Assembly: GCF_034479615.1 (NCBI RefSeq)
Contig: NZ_CP140255.1
Location: 1,674,001 to 1,738,000, forward strand
DNA: 64,000 bases
Origin: Vreelandella neptunia
Lineage (GTDB): Bacteria > Pseudomonadota > Gammaproteobacteria > Pseudomonadales > Halomonadaceae
Direction of reading: 5' to 3'
In this document: positions 57,653-64,000 of the stretch, piece after piece
Numbering within the stretch: position 1 is the first letter of the stretch
Layout: each line of letters opens with the position of its first letter
The notes under the pieces: generated by a model
Database searches by the model: none
What the model was told of the DNA's origin: nothing
The model's input: only the letters and a program-made list of their open reading frames with translations
Program-made: the position numbers and the translations under genes

Positions 57653-60301
57653 ATGAGTCACGACCTACACGAATCTTTGCGCGATAACGTACGTATTCTG
57701 GGCGACAGCCTGGGGCGAACCATTGCCGACGATTTGGGCCAAGCATTTGTCGATAAAATTGAAACCATTCGCGCCCATGCCAAGCGCGGGCGGCAAGGCG
57801 ATTCACTGCAGCAGCGCGAATTGATCGAGTACCTGCGTGAGCTGCCCGAGCAGGATCTGCTGCCGGTCACTCGGGCGTTTAACCAGTTCTTAAACCTCGC
57901 AAACATTGCCGAACAGCACTATCGGGCGCGCTTTCGCCGGGTCGAGGACTACAAGCCCGGCTCCCAGCCGGTACTGGGGGAGCTGCTGCAGCGTGCCGAG
58001 CAGGCGGGCAACTCACCGCGCAAACTGGTCGAGACCCTCGCCAACATGCGCGTTGAGCTGGTACTCACCGCGCATCCCACCGAAGTTATTCGCCGCACCT
58101 TGATTCAAAAATATGACGCTATCGATGAGTGCTTAACCGCCATTGAGAGCTCCGAAGATTACCCGGAGCGTGGCACCCGTGCCCAGGGCCGCCTGGAGGA
58201 GCTGATTAGCCAGGCGTGGCACACCGACGAGATTCGCCACGAGCGGCCCACCCCGGTGGATGAAGCCAAGTGGGGCTTTGCGGTAATTGAAAACTCCCTG
58301 TGGCAGGCAGTGCCAGATTTCCATAGAGATTTGGATAACCTGCTGCTGGATACCGCCGGTGAACGCCTGCCCCTGGACGCCGCGCCGATACGTTACGCCT
58401 CTTGGATGGGCGGCGACCGGGACGGTAACCCCAACGTGACCGCCCGAGTGACCCGTGAAGTGTTGCTGCTTGGCCGCTGGATGGCCGCCGACCTCTATTT
58501 GCGCGATCTTGAACAGCTCAAAACCGAACTCTCCATGTGGAAGGCCAATAGCGCGCTCAAAGCCGAGGCGGGTGATGTAGCCGAGCCGTACCGCGAAGTG
58601 TTGAAACGCCTGCTGGCGAAGATGGAATCAACGCGAGATTGGGCCAAGGCCGAGCTGGAGGGCAATAACTATGATGGCGGGCCGATTATTGAAACCCGCG
58701 ATCAGCTCTACTCACCGCTGCTCGCCTGCTACCGCTCGCTGTGTGATGTGGGCCTCGATACCATCGCCAACGGCGCGCTGCTGGATACGCTCCGCCGCGT
58801 AGCGGTGTTTGGCGTGACGCTGACCAAGCTCGACCTACGTCAGGAAGCCAGTCGCCATGCCCAGGTCATAGAAGAGCTGACAAGCGCCCTGGGCCTGGGC
58901 CACTACCAGGAGTGGGACGAAACCAAACGGCAGGAATTTCTGCTTGAGGAGCTGGCCTCCCGACGCCCGCTGATTCCGCGCCGCTGGGAGTGCTCTGCCG
59001 AGTCCCGCGAAGTGCTGGATACGTTTAAAGTTATCGCCCAAGAGCATTCCGAAGCGCTGGGGACGTACATTATTTCCATGGCCGCTGAGCCTTCTGACGT
59101 GCTCACCGTGGCACTGCTGATGAAAGAGGTCGGGGGGCAGGTAACGCTACCTATCGCACCGCTGTTTGAAACCCTTAACGACCTGGATCACGCAGGCGAT
59201 GTGGTGGATCAGCTGCTGGCGATACCGGGCTACCGCTCGCTGATCGATGACCGTCAGGAGGTCATGATTGGCTACTCTGATTCGGCAAAAGATGCTGGCC
59301 AGTTGGCCGCTGCCTGGGCACAGTACCGTGCTCAAGAGTCGCTGGTGAATGTGTGTAACCGGCACGGCGTCGATTTAACCCTGTTCCACGGTCGCGGCGG
59401 CACCGTTGGCCGTGGTGGCGGCCCAGCCCACGCGGCGATACTTTCTCAGCCTCCAGGCTCGGTAAACGGCAGCCTGCGGGTGACCGAGCAGGGCGAGATG
59501 ATTCGCTTCAAGTTTGGCCAACCCGATATTGCCCTGCGCTCCATGGAGATCTATGCCTGTGCAGTGCTGGAAGCCACGCTGTTGCCACCGCGTGCGCCGG
59601 AACCGCATTGGCGTGAAGAGATGGATCAGCTTGCCAAGGTAGCGCATGGTGCCTATGTGGGCGTGGTGCGTGAAGATCCGGACTTCGTGCCTTATTTCCG
59701 CGCGGTCACACCAGAAGGCGCATTGGGCAGGCTGCCGTTGGGCTCACGCCCCACCAAGCGGCGCCAGGATGGCGGGGTGGAAACCCTGCGCGCCATTCCA
59801 TGGATTTTCGCCTGGACACAGATTCGCCTGATGCTACCCGCATGGCTAGGTAGCGGCGAAGCCTTCTCGCGGCGTTTAGAGCAGCCCGGCGGTCGCGATG
59901 TGCTGCAAGAGATGCGCAATGAGTGGCCGTTCTTCGGCACCTACCTGGACATGCTGGAGATGCTGCTGGCCAAAGCTGATGTCGCCATTGCTGCCTACTA
60001 CGAGCACCGCTTGGTGGACGAGCCATCGCTGAAGGCACTAGGTAAAAAATTGCGTGAACGCTTTGGGCGCTTGGAAGAGTCCGTGCTGGATATCTTGCAG
60101 CAGGAGAAGCTTCTGGAGAACACGCCGCTGATTCGCCAGGCGATCGATGTTCGCAATCCCTACATCGATCCGCTGCACGGTTTGCAGGCGGAGCTGCTGC
60201 AGCGTAATCGCGATGCCGATGGGGCGATCAGCGCCGATCTTTCCCGGGCGTTGATGGTCACTATGGCGGGCATAGCAGCAGGTCTGCGCAACACCGGCTA
60301 G
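57653..60301 (+). CDS. ppc: Phosphoenolpyruvate carboxylase
   Basis: 882 aa (E. coli 883). H141 in LTAHPTEV and FHGRGGTVGRGGGP are catalytic; QPPGSVNGSLRVTEQGE is also conserved. It adds bicarbonate to PEP to make oxaloacetate, refilling the TCA cycle. AAGGAGG at 57638-57644 is eight bases before this ATG and only two before the ATG at 57647. It is 38 bp after mazG and may share its transcript. Confidence 0.96.
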   Translation: MSHDLHESLRDNVRILGDSLGRTIADDLGQAFVDKIETIRAHAKRGRQGDSLQQRELIEYLRELPEQDLLPVTRAFNQFLNLANIAEQHYRARFRRVEDYKPGSQPVLGELLQRAEQAGNSPRKLVETLANMRVELVLTAHPTEVIRRTLIQKYDAIDECLTAIESSEDYPERGTRAQGRLEELISQAWHTDEIRHERPTPVDEAKWGFAVIENSLWQAVPDFHRDLDNLLLDTAGERLPLDAAPIRYASWMGGDRDGNPNVTARVTREVLLLGRWMAADLYLRDLEQLKTELSMWKANSALKAEAGDVAEPYREVLKRLLAKMESTRDWAKAELEGNNYDGGPIIETRDQLYSPLLACYRSLCDVGLDTIANGALLDTLRRVAVFGVTLTKLDLRQEASRHAQVIEELTSALGLGHYQEWDETKRQEFLLEELASRRPLIPRRWECSAESREVLDTFKVIAQEHSEALGTYIISMAAEPSDVLTVALLMKEVGGQVTLPIAPLFETLNDLDHAGDVVDQLLAIPGYRSLIDDRQEVMIGYSDSAKDAGQLAAAWAQYRAQESLVNVCNRHGVDLTLFHGRGGTVGRGGGPAHAAILSQPPGSVNGSLRVTEQGEMIRFKFGQPDIALRSMEIYACAVLEATLLPPRAPEPHWREEMDQLAKVAHGAYVGVVREDPDFVPYFRAVTPEGALGRLPLGSRPTKRRQDGGVETLRAIPWIFAWTQIRLMLPAWLGSGEAFSRRLEQPGGRDVLQEMRNEWPFFGTYLDMLEMLLAKADVAIAAYYEHRLVDEPSLKALGKKLRERFGRLEESVLDILQQEKLLENTPLIRQAIDVRNPYIDPLHGLQAELLQRNRDADGAISADLSRALMVTMAGIAAGLRNTG

Positions 60302-60340
60302 GCTGTTTTAACACGATTTTTTACCGTGATTTTTAACCGT

Positions 60341-60366
60341 AACGTTCTACTACAACGTTCTACTGC
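60341..60366. repeat. Tandem 13-bp duplication before the DUF924 gene
   Basis: AACGTTCTACTAC is followed at once by AACGTTCTACTGC. It lies 15 bp before the DUF924 start, next to T-rich sequence (60310-60335) that forms a weak hairpin after ppc. It looks like a simple duplication in the intergenic spacer. Confidence 0.75.
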
Positions 60367-60381
60367 AACAGGGAGGTGTCA

Positions 60382-60927
60382 ATGTCCTCAGATGCTCAAG
60401 CGGTAATCGACTTTTGGTTTGAGGCGTTGACGCCTGCTCAGTGGTTTAAAAAAGACGCTGAGTTGGATCGTACAATCTCGCAGCGGTTTGGCGCACTGCA
60501 TGCCCAAGCCGCGCGGTGTGAATGTTACGCTTGGCGTCAAACGGCTCAAGGGCGGCTTGCGGAGATCATTGTGCTGGATCAGTTCTCGCGCAATATCCAC
60601 CGCGATGACGCTCGTGCTTTTGCCACTGATCCCTTAGCGCTGGCGCTAGCGCAAGAGGCAGTAGGCGCAGGGTCAGACGCAGAGCTGACCAGTGTACAAC
60701 GGGCGTTTCTGTATATGCCCTATATGCATAGCGAATCCGTGGCCATTCATGAGCTGGCGATGCAGCTGTTTGACCAGCCGGGGTTAGAGAATAACTACGA
60801 CTTTGAAGTGCGCCACAAAGCGATTATTGATCGCTTTGGTCGTTACCCGCACCGCAACGTCTTGTTGGGGCGGGCCTCTACCGACGAGGAGTTGGCCTTC
60901 TTAAAGGAGCCCGGCTCCTCTTTTTAA
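60382..60927 (+). CDS. DUF924 family protein
   Basis: 181 aa, cytoplasmic. VIDFWFEAL near the start, ILDQFSRNIHRDDARAFATDPLAL in the middle and FLYMPYMHSE fit DUF924, an all-helical family with a TPR-like fold and no settled function. AGGGAGGTG supports this ATG over a GTG six bases upstream. It lies between ppc and rluF. Confidence 0.82.
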   Translation: MSSDAQAVIDFWFEALTPAQWFKKDAELDRTISQRFGALHAQAARCECYAWRQTAQGRLAEIIVLDQFSRNIHRDDARAFATDPLALALAQEAVGAGSDAELTSVQRAFLYMPYMHSESVAIHELAMQLFDQPGLENNYDFEVRHKAIIDRFGRYPHRNVLLGRASTDEELAFLKEPGSSF

Positions 60928-60963
60928 CTGTTTGCTTATCCTCTTTTAGCCACGTGGCGTTTT

Positions 60964-62052
60964 ATGTCGTTTCGAAAATCTACCCGTATCAATAAATATA
61001 TTAGCGAGAGTGGGATGTGCTCTCGCCGTGAAGCCGACCGCTTTGTGGAGCAGGGCAACGTGTGGATAAACGGTCGCCGCGCGACCACCGGTGATCAAGT
61101 GGTGGCAGGGGACTTGGTTAAAGTAAACGGTCAGGAGATCGAGCCTCAGGAAGAGGAGGATCTGGTGCTGATCGCGCTGAACAAACCGGTGGGCATTGTT
61201 AGCACCACCGAATCCAGCGAAAAGGACAATATCGTTGAGTTTGTGAAGCATGGCGTGCGTATTTTCCCCATTGGGCGGCTCGATAAAGACTCCCAGGGGC
61301 TGATTTTCTTAACCAATAACGGCGATCTGGTTAATAAGATTCTGCGCGCCAATAACAACCACGAAAAAGAGTACCAGGTGACGGTGAACAAGCCGATCAC
61401 CGACGAGTTTATCGAGGGCATGCAGAGTGGCGTGCCGATTCTTGGCAAGGTGACCAAGCGCTGCAAGGTACAAAAAGAGTCCACCTTTGTATTCACCATT
61501 ACCCTGGTGCAGGGGCTCAATCGGCAAATTCGCCGTATGTGCGAATACTTCGGCTACGAGGTTACCCAGCTTATTCGCACGCGTATTATGAATGTATCCC
61601 TCAAAGGCTTGGCCCTGGGCGACTGGCGCGATCTCACGCCTAAAGAGATCGATACTATTATCGCCCTGACCGAACGCTCAGAGGCGTCACCCGAGAAGAA
61701 AAGTAAAGCTAAGCCGGAAAGACCCAACTACAGCTCAGGCGCAGGAAAGCCTTCCGCGAAAGGGCGCCCGGCCAAAGCGGGCGCGAAGTCGGCTGGTGCC
61801 AAGGCCGCCGGGGCTAAACCGCTTCCCAAAGGTAAAAAAGCCGCCAGCGGAAAAGTCAGTGGAAAAACAGGTACCGGCCCGAATGGCAGCGCGCCAGGTA
61901 AGCCGCATCCCAAGGGCGGTAAAGCCCCCGGTAAGCCTGGTGTTAAAAGTAAGCCCGGTGTTAAAAGCAAGCCTGGTGCTAAAGGTAAGCCTGTTGGTAA
62001 AGGCCGCGGTAAGCCGGCGGTGGGCGGCAAACCTTCTCAGCGACGCAAGTAG
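60964..62052 (+). CDS. rluF: Pseudouridine synthase RluF with long basic tail
   Basis: 362 aa. An S4 domain ([21 protein letters not shown]) and an RsuA/RluF-type catalytic domain follow, with [10 protein letters not shown] carrying the catalytic Asp and [15 protein letters not shown]. coli RluF acts on U2604 of 23S rRNA and on tRNA-Tyr. From about residue 240 a Lys/Pro/Gly/Ala-rich tail of about 120 residues, like histone H1, extends to the C-terminus and includes four 6-residue repeats. E. coli RluF is 290 aa. The tail probably binds RNA. Confidence 0.9.
   Translation: MSFRKSTRINKYISESGMCSRREADRFVEQGNVWINGRRATTGDQVVAGDLVKVNGQEIEPQEEEDLVLIALNKPVGIVSTTESSEKDNIVEFVKHGVRIFPIGRLDKDSQGLIFLTNNGDLVNKILRANNNHEKEYQVTVNKPITDEFIEGMQSGVPILGKVTKRCKVQKESTFVFTITLVQGLNRQIRRMCEYFGYEVTQLIRTRIMNVSLKGLALGDWRDLTPKEIDTIIALTERSEASPEKKSKAKPERPNYSSGAGKPSAKGRPAKAGAKSAGAKAAGAKPLPKGKKAASGKVSGKTGTGPNGSAPGKPHPKGGKAPGKPGVKSKPGVKSKPGAKGKPVGKGRGKPAVGGKPSQRRK
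61933..62004. repeat. Four tandem 18-bp repeats in the rluF tail
   Basis: Units at 61933, 61951, 61969 and 61987 encode [18 protein letters not shown] and KPVGKG. Each differs by a few bases. The period keeps the frame, so the tail can lengthen or shorten freely. Confidence 0.88.
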
Positions 62053-62078
62053 CTCCTAAACCTTCAAGAGTCTTCACT

Positions 62079-62354
62079 GTGATTCCATTCGTCGCCTTTT
62101 ACGCTGTAGTAAGCGTTATCGCTTATATCACTTACGCTATCGATAAAAAGGCGGCGATTAAAAACCGCCGTCGGGTGAGTGAGAAGTCGCTACATCTGCT
62201 TGGGGTAGTGGGTGGCTGGCCGGGTGCGCTACTGGCCCAACAGCAGCTGAGACATAAAACCCAGAAAACCACCTTTCAAGTTACGTTCTGGCTGACGGTT
62301 GTCGTAAATCTGGCCTGCGCAGGGTGGCTAATGGTTTCATTGAGTCTCATTTAG
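62079..62354 (+). CDS. DUF1294 family small membrane protein
   Basis: 91 aa, GTG start. Two membrane helices (about 2-20 and 65-88) flank a conserved segment: AIDKKAAIKNRRRVSEKSLHLLGVVGGWPGALLAQQ and HKTQKTTFQ. This fits DUF1294, whose function is not known. AAGAG lies about ten bases before the start. Its end is 18 bp from the convergent amidotransferase gene. Confidence 0.82.
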   Translation: MIPFVAFYAVVSVIAYITYAIDKKAAIKNRRRVSEKSLHLLGVVGGWPGALLAQQQLRHKTQKTTFQVTFWLTVVVNLACAGWLMVSLSLI

Positions 62355-62372
62355 CCACCCTATGCTGGGTGC

Positions 62373-63053
62373 CTACGCTGTGGCGTGATCGTCGGGCGCA
62401 AAAAGAAAATTAGCGATTAGCTCTTTACCACCTTCGGTGGCAAACGATTCCGGGTGGAACTGGATCCCGTGAATCGGGTACTCCCTATGCTTAACCCCCA
62501 TTAGTTCGAATTCACCCAATGCCTGCCAGCGGCTGCGCTGCTCAAAGCTATCGGCTGCAAGTGCGCCTACGGTGGCGGTCACTTCCAGGCACTCGGGCAG
62601 GGTGGTCGCATCGGCAATTAGCGAGTGGTAGCGCATTACTTCAAGCTGGTCGGGCACGCCGTTAAACACCGAGGCGTTATTGTGGTTGATCGGGCTGATC
62701 TTGCCATGCATCGGCAGCGGCGCTTTCACCACCTTGCCGCCAAATACATGCACAATGCCCTGCATACCCAGGCACACTCCCAGCAGCGGGGTAGTCTTGC
62801 CCAGTTTCTCGATCACTTCAGCGCACACACCAAAGTAGCGCGGGTCATCCGGCGAGCCGGGGCCGGGGGAGATGATAATACGATCCGGTGCCATGGCTTC
62901 GATGGCGTTGAAATCGATCTGATTATTGCGCTTAACGATAATTTCAAAATTGGCCAGCCCGCCGCGATTCTTCTCTGTGGTTAGAATCTCACCAATAAAC
63001 TGATAGAGGTTATAGGTGAAGGAGTCGTAATTATCGATAATAAGTACCTTCAT
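62373..63053 (-). CDS. Glutamine amidotransferase, anthranilate synthase component II type
   Basis: 226 aa. Class I amidotransferase: IIDNYDSFTYNLYQ, SPGPGSPDD, GVCLGMQGI with the nucleophile Cys, and FHPESFATEGG with the His/Glu. It supplies ammonia to a chorismate-using synthase. It overlaps the upstream synthase gene by 4 bp (ATGA), so the subunits are made together. TrpG and PabA cannot be told apart from this chain alone; the partner favours anthranilate synthase. Confidence 0.88.
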   Translation of the reverse strand: MKVLIIDNYDSFTYNLYQFIGEILTTEKNRGGLANFEIIVKRNNQIDFNAIEAMAPDRIIISPGPGSPDDPRYFGVCAEVIEKLGKTTPLLGVCLGMQGIVHVFGGKVVKAPLPMHGKISPINHNNASVFNGVPDQLEVMRYHSLIADATTLPECLEVTATVGALAADSFEQRSRWQALGEFELMGVKHREYPIHGIQFHPESFATEGGKELIANFLFAPDDHATA

Positions 63054-64000
63054 GCTGGGCTCTCCATGTCCGTCTCCATAAAGGGGGCTAGGGCTTTGCG
63101 CGTACCGGCAAACTTGCGGCGAATCTCTTCATACTCATCGGCGGCGTTACTATCAAACACATTGCCGCCACAGGTTTGCACATAGGCGCGCTCGCCATTC
63201 ACGAATACCGTACGAATGGGAATCGCAAAGGTGCAGTCGCCGTTAAACGAGAACTGGCCCACTGCGCCGCCGTAGGGGCCGCGGCCGTCGGTTTCAAGAT
63301 CGTCGATAATCTTCATCGCCTCGATTTTGGGTGCGCCGGTGAGTGTGCCCGCTGGGAAGTTGCTGGCCAGCGCGGTAAACATATCTTCGCCTTCGGCGAT
63401 AATGCCGACGATCTCGCTAGAGATATGCTGAACATGGCTAAAGCGTTTGATATCCATCAAGCTGCGCACTTTCACCGTACCAAACTGCGCTACCCGGCCA
63501 ATATCGTTGCGGTGCAGATCCACAATCATGTTGTGCTCGGCGATCTCTTTAGGGTCGTTGAGCAGCGCGCGGGCGAGCTGGGTATCCTCCTGGGGCGTTT
63601 GGCCACGCAGCGTGGTGCCCGCCAGAGGGAAGGTTTCCATTTCCCCTTGGCGCAGCCGGAACAGAAGCTCGGGGCTGGCGCCAATCAGCTTCTGTTCACC
63701 AAATTTGACGTAGTACATCTGCGGCGAGGGGTTAATGGTGCGTAGCTGGTCATACAGCGCCAAGGTATCGCCTTTGATACTAAAACGCTTTTTAAAGCCG
63801 ACTTCACACTGGAACACCTTACCGTCGATAATATCCTGCTTCACCTTGGCCACCGCCTCGGCGTGCTCTGCCTGGCTCATGGTGTCGCCCAGCGCGGTGA
63901 TTTGCAGCGGGCCTGCTGGCTCGTCGTCTGCATTGATCAGCGTCTGCAGAAAGTCATAGCGGCTGTTGTCGTAGTAGAAGTAGGTGACTTCCCCGGTCAT
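63050..64000 (-). CDS. Chorismate-utilising synthase component I, partial (N-terminus off window)
   Basis: The last 316 residues are visible; the N-terminal domain is cut by the window edge, and the Met at the edge is not a supported start. The chorismate-binding fold shows IGASPELLFR, FPLAGTTLRG, AGTLTGAPKIEAM and CGGNVFDSNAADEYEE. In the PxxGT motif an Ala, not the Lys of PabB, precedes GT, which is typical of anthranilate synthase (TrpE). The first visible segment (MTGEVTYFYYDNSRYDFLQ) is unlike the classical E. coli TrpE as I recall it, so this may be a divergent second form. Confidence 0.8.
   Translation of the reverse strand: MTGEVTYFYYDNSRYDFLQTLINADDEPAGPLQITALGDTMSQAEHAEAVAKVKQDIIDGKVFQCEVGFKKRFSIKGDTLALYDQLRTINPSPQMYYVKFGEQKLIGASPELLFRLRQGEMETFPLAGTTLRGQTPQEDTQLARALLNDPKEIAEHNMIVDLHRNDIGRVAQFGTVKVRSLMDIKRFSHVQHISSEIVGIIAEGEDMFTALASNFPAGTLTGAPKIEAMKIIDDLETDGRGPYGGAVGQFSFNGDCTFAIPIRTVFVNGERAYVQTCGGNVFDSNAADEYEEIRRKFAGTRKALAPFMETDMESPA

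Overview
The window is chromosomal DNA from a gammaproteobacterium, most likely Halomonas or a close relative (Halomonadaceae). Several blocks follow the Pseudomonas/Halomonas gene order: rluC-HAD-sppA-maf-yceD-rpmF-plsX-fabDG-acpP-fabF-pabC-mltG-tmk-holB-pilZ-tatD, algU-mucABCD-lepA-lepB-rnc-era-recO-pdxJ-acpS, and gacS/cysM-rlmD-relA-mazG. The proteins are rich in acidic residues, as in mild halophiles, and codon use looks even throughout. I saw no tRNA, rRNA, CRISPR array, insertion sequence or prophage. This is mostly conserved housekeeping DNA.

Layout. 1-17.1 kb: a pseudouridine synthase, a HAD phosphatase and an inner-membrane S49 peptidase, then a long fatty-acid/phospholipid/cell-wall/DNA-replication block (yceD to a UvrD-like helicase) on the + strand; only maf is on the - strand. 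17.2-21.1 kb: the electron-transfer flavoprotein system, with ETF-ubiquinone oxidoreductase divergent from etfBA across a 508-bp regulatory region carrying two palindromes that fit the PsrA operator. 21.3-26.6 kb: a Mn-type superoxide dismutase, a complete class Ib ribonucleotide reductase operon (nrdHIEF) behind a textbook pair of NrdR boxes 31 bp apart, and a Nudix hydrolase. 26.8-31.7 kb: a six-gene TonB2-type energy transduction operon (DUF3450, TtpC-like, ExbB, ExbD, TonB, TPR) with a 15/19 Fur box upstream. 31.7-37.6 kb: xthA with a small basic protein, a DEAD-box RNA helicase, dinG and a DAHP synthase. 38.0-49.2 kb: the envelope-stress operon algU-mucABCD, then lepA-lepB-rnc-era-recO-pdxJ-acpS. 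49.2-60.3 kb: a GacS/BarA hybrid kinase (-), then cysM, rlmD, relA, mazG and ppc. 60.4-64 kb: DUF924, rluF with a long basic tail, DUF1294, and a - strand pair encoding a glutamine amidotransferase and a chorismate-utilising synthase cut by the window edge.

How the genes fit together. The lipid block makes malonyl-ACP and acyl-ACP chains, and PlsX hands the acyl groups to phospholipid synthesis; the ETF block returns electrons from acyl-CoA oxidation to quinone. Proposed control by the fatty-acid sensor PsrA would link the two. The Fur-controlled TonB2 operon, Mn-type SodA and the class Ib reductase, a type known elsewhere to work with manganese, would together help during iron shortage or oxidative stress. 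Stress signalling is represented by AlgU/Muc, GacS and RelA.

I did not find a wholly new system. The most useful new observations are regulatory: a near-leaderless yceD promoter, PsrA-like boxes, the NrdR pair, a Fur box, an intergenic multi-hairpin repeat, a possible attenuator before the DAHP synthase, and tail or linker expansions in PdxJ, RluF and Maf. All start choices, sites and family assignments were read by eye, without database searches.
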